A stretch of 64,000 nt of DNA from Streptomyces sp. NA02950 (GCF_013364155.1 NZ_CP054916.1:5329001-5393000); one strand, 5' to 3'; counted from the first letter of the stretch, positions 45,842 through 55,119 are shown. Notes: a model not told the origin generated them from the letters alone. Made by a program: numbers and translations.

Positions 45842-46597
45842 TCAGTGGCGGTAGAAGATGCGGTCCGCGTAGTCGGTCATCACGCGCTTGTTCCACTCGT
45901 GGCCGCCGTCCACGTTGCCCGATCTGAGCATCGGCGGTTCCGTGCCGCCCTTCGCCAGCTCCTCGACGGCCGTCGCGACCATCGCCTGCATCAGGGCGCT
46001 CGTCACCACCGTGGAGGCTGGGGCGAAGGGGGCGGCCACGCCCTCCGTCGTGAGCTCCGCGTCGCCGACGGCGATCTTGTTGTCCAGGACCAGATCGCAG
46101 TGGTCCTTCAGGAAGCCGCCCGAAGGATTGCGGGAGGTGGTGCCGCTCGCGTAGGCGACGGACGTCACCCCGACCACCGTGACGCCCTTCTCGCGGGCGG
46201 TTCTCGCCAGCTCCACGGGCAGCACGTTTCTGCCCGAGAGCGAGATGACGATCAGCAGGTCCCCGGAGCGCAGCGGGCTCTGCTCCAGGACGGTCGAGGC
46301 CAGGCCCTCGATCCGCTCGAGCGCGCTGCCGAGGGTGGCGGGCCTGACGTCCACGCCGACCAGACCGGGTGCCGGGAGCAGATTCATCAGCGCCAGCCCG
46401 CCCGCGCGGTAGACGACGTCCTGGGCGGGCAGCGAGGAGTGCCCGGCGCCGAAGACGAAGAGGCGGCCGCCCGCGGTCACCGTGTCGGCGATCAGCCGGG
46501 CCGCGGCCGTGATCTGCTGGGACTCCTCGTTCCGTACGCGTCGCAGCAGGCCGATGGCGGAGTCGAAGAAGCGTCCTGCCGCTTCGGAATCGCTCAT
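45842..46597 (-). CDS. SIS-domain sugar phosphate-binding protein (UPF0309 type)
   Basis: 251 residues with an SIS domain: GGRLFVFGAGHSSLPAQDVVYRAGG (about 42-66) and GDLLIVISLSGRN (about 112-124), the two sugar-phosphate contact regions. Matches the UPF0309/sugar isomerase-domain family in Streptomyces. It binds a phosphosugar; isomerase activity is not certain. Divergent from dmdR1 with a 159-bp gap. Confidence 0.85.
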   Translation of the reverse strand: MSDSEAAGRFFDSAIGLLRRVRNEESQQITAAARLIADTVTAGGRLFVFGAGHSSLPAQDVVYRAGGLALMNLLPAPGLVGVDVRPATLGSALERIEGLASTVLEQSPLRSGDLLIVISLSGRNVLPVELARTAREKGVTVVGVTSVAYASGTTSRNPSGGFLKDHCDLVLDNKIAVGDAELTTEGVAAPFAPASTVVTSALMQAMVATAVEELAKGGTEPPMLRSGNVDGGHEWNKRVMTDYADRIFYRH

Positions 46598-46756
46598 GGG
46601 CGGGTGCCCGTCGGTGTCGTTCCGGTGTGTGTTTGGATCATGACGCTGTCAATAGCAGTCCTCACCGTCGGGATGGAAGGGGCCGACTCGGCCCCGTTGT
46701 CGGTGGGATGCGTCAGAATTGGGTCAGGGCCACCGCACGACACATGAGGGGCACGC

Positions 46757-47449
46757 ATGTCCGGACTCATCGACACCACGGAGATGTATCTCCGCACCAT
46801 CCTCGAGCTCGAGGAGGAGGGCGTGGTCCCCATGCGCGCCCGGATCGCCGAGCGGCTCGATCAGAGCGGCCCCACGGTCAGCCAGACGGTGGCGCGGATG
46901 GAGCGCGACGGTCTGGTGACGGTCGCGGGCGACCGTCATCTGGAGCTCACCGACGAGGGCCGCCGGCTGGCCACCCGGGTGATGCGCAAGCACCGGCTCG
47001 CGGAGTGCCTGCTCGTGGATGTGATCGGGCTGGAGTGGGAGCAGGTGCACGCCGAAGCGTGCCGCTGGGAGCATGTGATGAGCGAGGCGGTGGAGCGGCG
47101 GGTGCTGGAGCTGCTGCGCCATCCGACCGAGTCGCCGTACGGCAATCCGATCCCGGGCCTGGAGGAGCTGGGCGAGAAGGCGGAGGCCGATCCGTTCCTG
47201 GACGACAGCATGGTGAGCCTGCGGGAGCTGGAGCCGGGCACCGAGGGCAAGACCGTGGTGGTGCGCCGGATCGGCGAGCCCATTCAGACCGACGCCCAGC
47301 TGATGTACACGCTGCGGCGGGCCGGGGTGCAGCCGGGCTCGGTGGTGAGCGTCACCGAGTCGCCGGGCGGTGTGCTGGTCGGCAGCAGCGGCGAGGCGGC
47401 GGAGCTGGAGGCGGAGATCGCCTCCCACGTCTTCGTGGCCAAGCGCTGA
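46757..47449 (+). CDS. dmdR1: DtxR-family iron regulator DmdR1
   Basis: 230 residues. Winged helix ARIAERLDQSGPTVSQTVARM (about 27-47), dimer/metal domain with CRWEHVMSEAVERRV (Cys, Glu, His ligands about 97-101) and HLELTDEGRR, and a C-terminal SH3-like domain. This is the main Fe2+-dependent repressor of Streptomyces (SCO4394 in S. coelicolor, from memory). A 248-codon open frame on the opposite strand (46724-47470) covers the whole gene; S. coelicolor has an antiparallel gene, adm, in this place. GAGGGG lies five bases before ATG 46757. Confidence 0.93.
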   Translation: MSGLIDTTEMYLRTILELEEEGVVPMRARIAERLDQSGPTVSQTVARMERDGLVTVAGDRHLELTDEGRRLATRVMRKHRLAECLLVDVIGLEWEQVHAEACRWEHVMSEAVERRVLELLRHPTESPYGNPIPGLEELGEKAEADPFLDDSMVSLRELEPGTEGKTVVVRRIGEPIQTDAQLMYTLRRAGVQPGSVVSVTESPGGVLVGSSGEAAELEAEIASHVFVAKR

Positions 47450-47640
47450 TCTGAGTTCGTCCACCGCCACCCGCGGGGACGGATATTCCCGACACCGGAG
47501 TTGGGGGAACCCCGGGCGGGCCGCGCTGCCGCGTGCGACGCTACATTCGCGTGCTCGCGCGCCGAGGCGTTTCTGGGGTCAGGGGAGGGGGCTCCTATGG
47601 GCCCGACGGGGAGTGCTGCCGGACGGGTGTTCGTGAGCGA

Positions 47641-47670
47641 GGGCCCCGGCGCCCTGAGGTGCCGGGGCCC
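47641..47670 (+). terminator. Hairpin in the dmdR1-hydrolase gap
   Basis: GGGCCCCGGCGCC / GGTGCCGGGGCCC, 13-bp stem with one wobble pair and a 4-base loop, 190 bp after dmdR1. The 490-bp gap otherwise holds a short GC-rich stretch and the LexA-like box. Confidence 0.5.
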
Positions 47671-47899
47671 CGCTTCCCCATGTCCCCCCGCTGGACCCCG
47701 GGCCGCACGGTCCGCGCGAACGCGACCGGTGCGACCCGGGGGCCAGGTGACCCGGAGCCCCGAGCTCCCAGGGTCGTCCCCCGCGGACTCCCTTCCCCGA
47801 GCAGTCCGCCTCCCGCTAGCTGTCTCCCCTCGGCGGAGACGACCAATCCTTGAGCATGGTCACTCGAACGAGGGGTGTTGCCCGGCGACACCGTCACAT

Positions 47900-47915
47900 T
47901 CGAATAAGGGTTCGA
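47900..47915 (+). promoter_or_regulatory. LexA/SOS-box-like site
   Basis: TCGAAT-AAGG-GTTCGA differs by one base from the Gram-positive/actinobacterial SOS box TCGAAC(N4)GTTCGA. It overlaps a possible -10 GATACT (47914-47919), the right place for LexA repression of the following hydrolase-like gene. Confidence 0.5.
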
Positions 47916-47940
47916 TACTGTGGACTTGCTCGAGAGAGGG

Positions 47941-48825
47941 ATGGAGGTGCCAGACCATATGGTGCGCCGCATCGACGTAAGCGGGACCGGCGGCGTCCGG
48001 CTCGCCGCCTGGGAGTTCACCGATCCGCCCAAGCCGCGTGGCCGGACGGGAGCGCGCAAGCCCGGAGTGCTGCTCCTCCATGGGCTGATGGGCCGCGCCG
48101 CCCATTGGGCCGAGACCGCCCGCTGGCTCTCCACCCGGCATCGGGCCGTCGCCCTGGACCAGCGCGGTCATGGCCGCAGTGACAAGCCCCCCGAAGGTCC
48201 GTTCGACCGTGCGGCCTATGTGGAGGACGCGGCGGCCGCCGTCGAGCAGCTCGATCTGGCGCCGGTGACCCTCATCGGCCATGCGATGGGCGCCCTGACG
48301 GCCTGGCAGCTCGCGGCCCGTCGTCCCGATCTGGTCCGGGCCCTGGTCATCTGCGATATGCGGGCCTCCGCCCTGGGCGCGGCGTCGCAGCGGGAGTGGA
48401 CCGAGTGGTTCGGATCCTGGCCGGTGCCGTTCGCGACGCTGGCCGATGTGCGGAAGTGGTTCGGTGAGGACGATCCGGTGCTGGAGCGGCCGAGTCCATC
48501 CCGGGGCGAGTTCTTCGCCGAGGTCATGGCCGAGCGGTCGGACGGCTGGCGGCCGGTCTTCTCCCGGCGCCAGATGCTGAGGGCCCGTGAGACCTGGGTC
48601 CATGACGCCCATTGGGAAGAGCTGGCGTTGGTGCGGTGCCCGACGCTGGTGGTGCGGGGGCTGGACGGCGAGCTGGGGCGCGCCGAGGCCCAGGAGATGG
48701 TGCGGGTGCTGCCCCGTGGGCAGTACGCGGAGGTCGTGGACGCGGGCCATCTGGTCCACTACGACCAGCCGGACGGCTGGCGGCGGGTGGTGGAGCCCTT
48801 CCTGGCCGAGGTGCTTCCGGTGTGA
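47941..48825 (+). CDS. Alpha/beta hydrolase-fold protein lacking the nucleophile Ser
   Basis: 294 residues. The fold is clear: LLLHGLMGRAAHW (oxyanion region, about 44-56), VALDQRGHGRSDKP, the elbow LIGHAMGALTAWQL (about 112-125) and the catalytic His in VDAGHLVHYDQPDGW (about 270). In the elbow, GxSxG is GHAMG: the nucleophile Ser is Ala (GCG codon at 48283-48285), so this is probably not a serine hydrolase. It may bind ligand, or use the fold for another reaction. Start could also be GTG 47920 or ATG 47959. Confidence 0.85.
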   Translation: MEVPDHMVRRIDVSGTGGVRLAAWEFTDPPKPRGRTGARKPGVLLLHGLMGRAAHWAETARWLSTRHRAVALDQRGHGRSDKPPEGPFDRAAYVEDAAAAVEQLDLAPVTLIGHAMGALTAWQLAARRPDLVRALVICDMRASALGAASQREWTEWFGSWPVPFATLADVRKWFGEDDPVLERPSPSRGEFFAEVMAERSDGWRPVFSRRQMLRARETWVHDAHWEELALVRCPTLVVRGLDGELGRAEAQEMVRVLPRGQYAEVVDAGHLVHYDQPDGWRRVVEPFLAEVLPV

Positions 48826-48827
48826 CG

Positions 48828-48854
48828 GGCGGGAGCGCGCGGGGCGCTCCCGCC
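48828..48854. terminator. Hairpin between convergent genes
   Basis: GGCGGGAGCGC / GCGCTCCCGCC, perfect 11-bp stem with a 5-base loop, between the hydrolase-fold gene (+) and the membrane protein (-). Confidence 0.65.
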
Positions 48855-48858
48855 GGCC

Positions 48859-49773
48859 TCAGTCCTCGATGAGGGCCTGGAGCTGCGGTGAGAGCTCCGG
48901 GATCACCGAGCCGGCCGCCTGGGCCGCCATCAGCGTCTGGACATAGGCCCGGGCCTGGTCCCGCAGCGCGTCCTTGTGTCTGCCCTGCGCGGCGCCCGTC
49001 GTCCAGACCCAGACCGCCAGCGCGGTGCAGACCCCGAGGGCCAGCACCCCGGGCAGGAGGGAATTGAGTTCGGTGGCCGCCCAGAGCAGACCGCCGCCGC
49101 CCGCGAAGAGCAGCAGCCAGCCGGTTTCGTCATGCCAGCCGCCCTGGTCCGCGATGCGTTCGTACTCGGCGACCGTGCGCGGCTTTTCGGGCACCCGTTG
49201 CCCGTCCGCCGCCCGTGTCTCCGGGCGGGCCCGGCCGGTTTCGTAGCGGGGCAGTGGGGCCCTCGCCCGGCCGCCGTCCCGGTCCCGGCCGATCAGCCAG
49301 TCCGGCACATGTGCCACCGGTACGCCGTATGCCGTGGCGGCGGCCAGCACCTGCCGGTAGCCCGTCAGCCGGGGGTGGCGCAGCTGCCGTTGGTGGGCGC
49401 GGTAGGTGGAGACCACCAGACAGGTGCCGACCACCAGCAGCAGCACCGCCGCGCCCAGCGAGATCGCGTCCTTGGCCGACCGTCCCGAGTACGGGTCCGA
49501 CGCCACCGCGTAGGTGGGGGAGGCCTGGACGAAGAACGGCCAGCCGAGCCCCACGAGGAGGGCGAGGACGCCGATCACGCCCCTGGTCCGGCCGGTGCGG
49601 GCGAGCAGCCGCCTGTGCTCGGTGAACATGGTGCGGACGGCGTTGTCGTCGAGATAGTCCATCCCGTGCCGGGTGCCGATCCGCCGTACCGTGCCCTCCA
49701 GCCGGGGGTCGGAGACGAGCCCGCTCCGGGTGACCGGCAGCAACGTCCGTGGTGGGGCGGGCTGGTCCGTCAC
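48859..49773 (-). CDS. Membrane protein with two helix pairs
   Basis: 304 residues. A soluble N-terminus (about 1-62) is followed by two hydrophobic segments (about 65-85 and 107-127), a ~90-residue Arg-rich soluble loop (PVAHVPDWLIGRDRDGGRA), two more segments (about 220-260) and a C-terminal helical tail. GTG 49773 overlaps the upstream lipoprotein stop (GTGA), so the two are translationally coupled. No family recognised. Confidence 0.7.
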   Translation of the reverse strand: MTDQPAPPRTLLPVTRSGLVSDPRLEGTVRRIGTRHGMDYLDDNAVRTMFTEHRRLLARTGRTRGVIGVLALLVGLGWPFFVQASPTYAVASDPYSGRSAKDAISLGAAVLLLVVGTCLVVSTYRAHQRQLRHPRLTGYRQVLAAATAYGVPVAHVPDWLIGRDRDGGRARAPLPRYETGRARPETRAADGQRVPEKPRTVAEYERIADQGGWHDETGWLLLFAGGGGLLWAATELNSLLPGVLALGVCTALAVWVWTTGAAQGRHKDALRDQARAYVQTLMAAQAAGSVIPELSPQLQALIED

Positions 49774-50402
49774 GAGAACTTCCAGGTGAACGGGTCGCCC
49801 CCGATTTCGGTCCAGGTCACCCTGATGGACTTCGGGTGCTCGGGAACGAGGAAGGTGTTGCAGAGGGTGTAGCTCTGTCCGTCCTTCCAGTTCTTGATGT
49901 CGTCCGCGTCCGCGCAGCCCTTCGGCTCCTTGACATTGCCGATGACCTTCGTCCCCGGCCGTCCGCTGGTGAACACATTGGCGTAGTCACCGACCCGCGG
50001 GAATTCCGGGACCTCGTCGCCGGTGATGTGGGTGTAGGTCACGTACACCACCGCGGGCACCTTGCCCTTGGCGTCCGCGGGGTCCGAGACCAGCGCCTTG
50101 GCCTCGGCGTTCGTGCCGATGGCGACCTTCTGGGCGGCGATCCGGTAGAACGGCTTCACACCGGTGTCCTCGCGGAACGCCCGTGAGGCCGACTGACCCG
50201 GCTTGAGCAGCTTGCTCGCGACCGAACGGCTCTTCTTGGCGCCGCTCCGGTGTCCGCCGCTGAAGTGGGAGGAGCTGGACTTGTGCTTCTTGGACTTGGA
50301 CGAAGTGCCCTTTTTGCCGTGAGATCCACAGCCGGTCAGCGCCAGCGCCAGGACGGCGGCGGGCGCGCCGATGCGCAGCAGGGTCACCTTGTTGAACGGC
50401 AA
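49770..50402 (-). CDS. Secreted lipoprotein, Lys/Ser-rich linker
   Basis: 210 residues from TTG 50402 (GGGGAG six bases upstream). Signal ending in lipobox ALALTGC (Cys about 25), then a Lys/Ser-rich flexible linker (SSKSKKHKSSSS) and an extracellular beta-rich domain with KVPAVVYVTYTHITG and two Cys (CADAD, LCNTF) likely bridged. Similar in general form to Streptomyces DUF4352-like lipoproteins, but I cannot confirm that family. Forms an operon with the downstream membrane protein gene (4-base overlap). Confidence 0.72.
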   Translation of the reverse strand: MPFNKVTLLRIGAPAAVLALALTGCGSHGKKGTSSKSKKHKSSSSHFSGGHRSGAKKSRSVASKLLKPGQSASRAFREDTGVKPFYRIAAQKVAIGTNAEAKALVSDPADAKGKVPAVVYVTYTHITGDEVPEFPRVGDYANVFTSGRPGTKVIGNVKEPKGCADADDIKNWKDGQSYTLCNTFLVPEHPKSIRVTWTEIGGDPFTWKFS

Positions 50403-50649
50403 GTCGATCTCCCCATATGAGTAACTGACGCCATCGCGCTCCCATTGCGGATCTCCCGTGGCGCGATCGGCGTAAGAAGATCCTAGGGGGTGCCCATGAC
50501 AAGCCGCTCTCCGGCCATTTCCCGCTACGTCAAGGCCGTTTGCCCTTTCTGTGCGGTGGTGCCGATGTGCGGGGCCGGGTGTTCAACGGGGCGGTCGGGG
50601 AAGCCATGCCGTCAGGAAAAGCAGCGAACCGGACGCGAGAGGAGCACGG

Positions 50650-51837
50650 ATGATCGGCGGCGGGAGCACGGATCCGGAACCGGGCAGGGACTGGGCGGCG
50701 TTCCAGTACGAGATCTATCTCAACGGGATGACCGGCGCCGTGCCCCGGCTGCCCACCGATCCGTCCCGGCTGGAGGAGGTGGCCACCGCGCGTCTTGGCC
50801 CCGGTCCGGTCGGCTATGTGGCGGGCAGTGCGGGCAGCGGCAGCACCGAGCGGGCCAATCGGGCCGCGCTGGACCGGTATCGGATCGTGCCGCGGATGCT
50901 CCGGGACACCAGTCGGCGCGATCTGTCGGTGGAACTGCTGGGCACCCGGCTGGCCGCGCCGCTCGCCCTCGCGCCCATCGGGGTGCTGTCGATCATGCAT
51001 CCGGACGCGGAGCCCGCCGCGGCCCGTGCGGCGGCCGCGCGAGGGGTGCCGTTTGTGCTGTCCTCGGCGTCCAGTACGCCGATGGAGCAGGTCGCCGAGG
51101 CGATGGGGGACGGGGAGCGCTGGTTCCAGCTCTACTGGGGCAAGGACCGCGAGGTCACCCTGAGCTTTCTGAACCGGGCCAGGTCATCGGGGTTCACGGC
51201 GCTGCTGGTGACCCTGGACACCCCGCTGCTGGCGTGGCGGCCGCGCGACCTGGACCAGGCGTATCTGCCGTTTCTGCGAGGTGTCGGAACCGCCAACTAC
51301 TTCACCGATCCCGCCTTCCAGGCCGGGCTGGCCAAACCGGTGCACGAGGATCTGGACGCGGCGGTGCTGCGATTTGTGCAGATGTTCGGCGATCCGGGGA
51401 AGTCCTGGGAGGATCTGGCGTTTCTGCGGGAGCACTGGGACGGACCGATCGTGCTCAAGGGGATCCTGCACCCGGATGACGCCCGCCGCGCGGCGGACGC
51501 GGGGATGGACGGGGTGGTCGTCTCCAACCACGGCGGCCGTCAGGTGGCGGGCTCGATCGGGGCCGCCGAGGCGCTTCCGGGGGTGGTGGACGCGGTGGGC
51601 GACCGGCTGGCGGTGCTCTTCGACAGCGGGATCCGCACCGGGGACGACGTCTTCAAGGCGCTGGCGCTCGGCGCCCGCGCGGTGCTGCTGGGGCGGCCCT
51701 ACGCGTACGGGCTGGGGCTCGACGGACAGGCGGGGGTGGAGCACGTCATCCGGTCCGTACTGGGGGAGTTCGAGCTGACGATGGCGCTGTCCGGCCATAC
51801 GGATGCCGCCCGGCTGACCCGTGACGCGCTTGCCTGA
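50650..51837 (+). CDS. FMN-dependent 2-hydroxyacid oxidase, lactate 2-monooxygenase-like
   Basis: 395 residues of the glycolate oxidase/lactate monooxygenase family. FQYEIYLNGMTG, LGPGPVGYVAGSAGSGSTE, FQLYWGKDREV, LVTLDTPLLAWRPRDLDQAYLPFLRG, KGILHPDDARRAADAGMDGVVVSNHGGRQ (catalytic His about 292) and FDSGIRTGDDVFKALALGA (phosphate of FMN) all align by eye with mycobacterial lactate 2-monooxygenase, the WRPRDLD segment being specific. It would oxidise L-lactate to acetate and CO2 or pyruvate. GGAG precedes ATG 50650. Confidence 0.9.
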   Translation: MIGGGSTDPEPGRDWAAFQYEIYLNGMTGAVPRLPTDPSRLEEVATARLGPGPVGYVAGSAGSGSTERANRAALDRYRIVPRMLRDTSRRDLSVELLGTRLAAPLALAPIGVLSIMHPDAEPAAARAAAARGVPFVLSSASSTPMEQVAEAMGDGERWFQLYWGKDREVTLSFLNRARSSGFTALLVTLDTPLLAWRPRDLDQAYLPFLRGVGTANYFTDPAFQAGLAKPVHEDLDAAVLRFVQMFGDPGKSWEDLAFLREHWDGPIVLKGILHPDDARRAADAGMDGVVVSNHGGRQVAGSIGAAEALPGVVDAVGDRLAVLFDSGIRTGDDVFKALALGARAVLLGRPYAYGLGLDGQAGVEHVIRSVLGEFELTMALSGHTDAARLTRDALA

Positions 51838-51975
51838 CATACCCTCATATTGCGCTGTCCTTCCGGAATTTAACCTATCCGGAATCGCCCGCTTTATCGG
51901 GTGCGGGGTCGCGGGATTGGCTGGTGCTACGCTCTTGGGTGCGCGATGAATTGACTGATCACGGGGGGAGATTGC

Positions 51976-52320
51976 GTGAAGATCAAGCGTAAAGCCTCGA
52001 TGGTCGTGCTCTCAGCGGTGCTGATGCTGGGCGGTTCGGTGGCTCTGGCACCCACGGCCTCGGCGGTCGGACCGTCCGCGTGCCGGTTCAATTCGCCGGA
52101 CGTCAATTTCAAGGTCGACACCAGCGGTGCCCGATTCCGTACCGGCCCCGGTAAGCGTTACCGTGCGATAGGGACGCTTTACCGAGGGGATTCCTTCCGG
52201 TACTTCTGCCGCACCCGTGTGTTCGAGAAGAGCTGGTCCTACGGAAAGATCACGAAGCGGACCACCTCGGGAATTCGGGCCGGGACCAGGGGCTGGGTCT
52301 ACAGCAAGTACCTCGACTAA
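51976..52320 (+). CDS. Small secreted SH3-like protein
   Basis: 114 residues from GTG 51976 (GGGGGAG upstream). Sec signal peptide ending SVALAPTASA (about 31). The mature ~83 residues have SGARFRTGPGKRYRAIGTLYRGDSFRYFC and GTRGWVYSKYLD, the bacterial SH3 (SH3b) pattern used for cell-wall or peptide binding. Two Cys are probably bridged outside the cell. Standalone secreted SH3b proteins of this size are common in Streptomyces. Confidence 0.82.
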   Translation: MKIKRKASMVVLSAVLMLGGSVALAPTASAVGPSACRFNSPDVNFKVDTSGARFRTGPGKRYRAIGTLYRGDSFRYFCRTRVFEKSWSYGKITKRTTSGIRAGTRGWVYSKYLD

Positions 52321-52565
52321 GGGCTGTCCCGTCATCCCCGGTGGATCAGCGAGCGGCGCCGGATGCGGTCAGTCGCAAGGCGGAGGGTCGTCCTCGTACC
52401 GGGCGTACTCGGGCGATCCCGACAACGCGGCAGGGGGCACCTCCCGGGCGAAGCCTGGGGGCGGGGCCGCAGCCGGCGTCGGGAGCCCGCTGGGGATGAC
52501 GCGGCACCAGCTCCGACCAGCAGCAGTAAGGGCTCGCCGGTTGAGGTGGTGCCGACGGCACCGCC

Positions 52566-54218
52566 TCAGCCCTTGCTCACCGCCGTCAGGATCTCCGGCA
52601 GCCGTGCCAGCGTCCGCGGCGCGCCCAGCCGCAGCCCGGCCTCCGCGATCAGCAGGCCGTAGACCGCGCCCACCGGCAGTACCAGCCACAGGAGTTCATG
52701 GGCACCGCTGAGGTGCATCCAGATCGTCATGCCCAGCACCGGTGCGCTCAGCACCGCACCCGCGATCATCCCGCCGAAGATGCTGATCCACGCGAGCCCC
52801 GCCTGTCCGGGCGCGACGTTCTTGTAGCCGCTGTCCTGGGGGATGGAGTACGGGAACAGCGCCGAGGTCAGGGCCCCGGTCGCCACCAGCGCGCCGGTCA
52901 GCCCCAGACCCATGCCCAGTGTCTCGAGTGCGGCGTCCCACCTGTTCATGAACGCGGCGGCGACGATCATCGTGAGGGTGGTGTACGGCAGGGCGACCAG
53001 GCCGATCGCCATCGCCCGTCCCCGCAGCTCCAGATAGGCGTCCCGCCGCGAGGAGATCGTCTGGGAGACCATCCAGAACGCCGAGGAGTCCTGGCCGAAC
53101 TGGTTGTACATCTGCATCCCCAGCAGCCCGGGGGCCCAGAGGGCGGTGTAGACGGATCCGGCGCCCTGGAGCGAGGTGATGACCGGCAGCAGCAGCCCGA
53201 TCGCCAGCGAGGTCGCCCAACTGGCCTTGGTCTTGGGGTTCCGCACGGCGTAGCGGAGGGTCTGGAGCATCACGGTGCCGGTGCGGCCCGCGGGCAGCAA
53301 CCGCCCCAGCGGGCCGTCCGCGTTCCGCTGTCCCGGCGTCCGCTCCGGGGTGTCCGTCCGGAGTGTGGAGGCGTCGGGGGCGGTCATCAGCTGGGTCAGC
53401 CCTCGCTGCCACCACCACAGCAGCAGCGCCAGCGCGCCCGCCGTCAGGGCGAACTGGGCGGCGGCGACGCCGTACGCGCCCTCGCTCACCCCCTGGACCG
53501 CGTCGACGGCCGCGGCGGGCGGCACCCAGCGCAGCACATCGGCGGCGGGCTCCAGCACCGACAGCCCGTTCTTGCCGGAGAGCTGCTGCCAGCCGACGTT
53601 CACGAACTGGAGGCCGACGGCCACGAACAGCCCGCTCAGCAGCGCCAGATCGCGTCCCTTGCGGCTGGTCAGCAGCCGGATGTTGGCGGTCGCGACGGCC
53701 CGGGCCAGCGCCACGCACACCAGCAGGCCGAGCAGCACGGCCAGGACGCCCGCCACCGCGGCGGCGGCCCCGTGGGCGAGCGCCACGGCCGAACCCGCCG
53801 CCAGGGTCAGGGTGAACAGCGGGCCGATGCCGACGAGGGAGGACACCAGCAGCGCGACGATCAGCGGGCGCGGCCGCAGCGGCAGCATCACCAGCCGGGT
53901 CGGGTCCAGGGTTTCGTCACCGCCGGGGAAGAACAGCGGCACCACCGCCCAGCCCAGGGCGAGCACCGCGGTCAGCACGGTGACGAGGGCGGCGGCGTGG
54001 TCATGGCCGCGCAGCAGGACCAGGCCGAGCAGTTGCAGCGCGGCGAAGAGCAGGGTGAGGACGATCGAGGTGATGTACGCCGCGCGGCGGCCCGCGGACT
54101 GCCGCAGCCCGTTGCGCAGCAGCGACAGTTTCAGGGTGACGAAGACCGGGGTGAGCGACCCGGTCGGGGCGGCCGGGGGTGCGGGGGCGGTGGTGCCCAG
54201 CGGATCGGTGACCGTCAT
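52566..54218 (-). CDS. ABC-2-type permease
   Basis: 550 residues with about 12 hydrophobic segments and no ATP-binding motifs; GDETLDPTRLVMLPLRPRP and NQFGQDSSAFWMVSQTISSRRDAYLELRG are characteristic cytoplasmic loops of actinobacterial export permeases of this type. ATG 54218 overlaps the ATPase stop (ATGA), so the pair is coupled. The 245-bp region downstream (52321-52565) holds no gene I can support. Confidence 0.85.
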   Translation of the reverse strand: MTVTDPLGTTAPAPPAAPTGSLTPVFVTLKLSLLRNGLRQSAGRRAAYITSIVLTLLFAALQLLGLVLLRGHDHAAALVTVLTAVLALGWAVVPLFFPGGDETLDPTRLVMLPLRPRPLIVALLVSSLVGIGPLFTLTLAAGSAVALAHGAAAAVAGVLAVLLGLLVCVALARAVATANIRLLTSRKGRDLALLSGLFVAVGLQFVNVGWQQLSGKNGLSVLEPAADVLRWVPPAAAVDAVQGVSEGAYGVAAAQFALTAGALALLLWWWQRGLTQLMTAPDASTLRTDTPERTPGQRNADGPLGRLLPAGRTGTVMLQTLRYAVRNPKTKASWATSLAIGLLLPVITSLQGAGSVYTALWAPGLLGMQMYNQFGQDSSAFWMVSQTISSRRDAYLELRGRAMAIGLVALPYTTLTMIVAAAFMNRWDAALETLGMGLGLTGALVATGALTSALFPYSIPQDSGYKNVAPGQAGLAWISIFGGMIAGAVLSAPVLGMTIWMHLSGAHELLWLVLPVGAVYGLLIAEAGLRLGAPRTLARLPEILTAVSKG

Positions 54219-55027
54219 CGGGCACCGCCGCCGAGCCAGTCGAGGTCGTGGCCCGCACCGCGCTGCTGGGCGCCGACCAGCTCCAGGAAGGCGTTCTGGA
54301 GGGACGGGGCGTCGCCGCGCACCTCGGCCAGCGGTCCGTGGGCCCGGATCCGTCCTGTCGCCATCACCGCGACCCAGTCGCACAGCGACTCCACCAGCTC
54401 CATCACATGGCTGGAGAAGACGACGGTCGCACCGGAGCGGGTGTAGCGCTCCAGCACTCCGCGGATGGTCTGCGCGGAGACCGGGTCGACCCCTTCGAAG
54501 GGCTCGTCGAGGAAGAGGACTTCCGGATTGTGGAGGAGAGCGGCGGCCAGGCCGATCTTCTTCCGCATTCCGGTCGAGTAGTCGATCACCAGCTTGTTCT
54601 GGGCGCCCGCCAGGTCCAGGACGTCCAGCAGCTGGGCGGCGCGCTTGTCGACCTCGTCACCGGGCAGTCCGCGCAGCCGCCCGGTGTAGGCCAGGAGCTC
54701 ACGGCCGGACAGCCGCTCGAAGAGCCGCAGTCCCTCGGGCAGCACCCCGATCCGGGCCTTGACCTCGGCCGGGTCGCGCCAGACGTCATGTCCGGCGACC
54801 TCGACGGTGCCGGAGTCGGGCCGCAGCAGCCCGGTGATCATCGACAGGGTGGTGGTCTTCCCGGCGCCGTTGGGGCCGACGAGGCCGATGAACTGCCCCG
54901 CCGGCAGCTCCAGATCGACGCCGTGGACCGCGATCTGCTCCCCGTAGCGCTTCCACAGCCCGCTCACCCGTACCGCGGACGCGCCTTCCCGCCGCGGACG
55001 TGTCTTTTGCTCCGGCACCGGATCCAC
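54215..55027 (-). CDS. ABC transporter ATP-binding protein
   Basis: 270 residues. Walker A GPNGAGKTT (about 50-58), Q-loop region, signature YSTGMRKKIGLAAALLHNP (ABC signature-like, about 146), Walker B EVLFLDEPFEGVDP (about 166), and switch SSHVMELVE. Forms a transporter with the adjacent permease. The signature is STGMRKK instead of LSGGQ, normal for this ABC-2 subfamily. GTG 55027. Substrate unknown. Confidence 0.92.
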   Translation of the reverse strand: MDPVPEQKTRPRREGASAVRVSGLWKRYGEQIAVHGVDLELPAGQFIGLVGPNGAGKTTTLSMITGLLRPDSGTVEVAGHDVWRDPAEVKARIGVLPEGLRLFERLSGRELLAYTGRLRGLPGDEVDKRAAQLLDVLDLAGAQNKLVIDYSTGMRKKIGLAAALLHNPEVLFLDEPFEGVDPVSAQTIRGVLERYTRSGATVVFSSHVMELVESLCDWVAVMATGRIRAHGPLAEVRGDAPSLQNAFLELVGAQQRGAGHDLDWLGGGAR

Positions 55028-55119
55028 CCCGTCTTCCCACGTCGTGTGTTGCGCGGGGGCCGGTCACGCCCCCGTCCGCGAACACCCTACGTGGGGGCGG
55101 CCCGGAGGGATCCGGTCTG

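Noticed and set aside
50490-50650. Small gene before the lactate monooxygenase-like gene
   Set aside because: Short frame with no start signal or conservation visible; region looks like promoter DNA.
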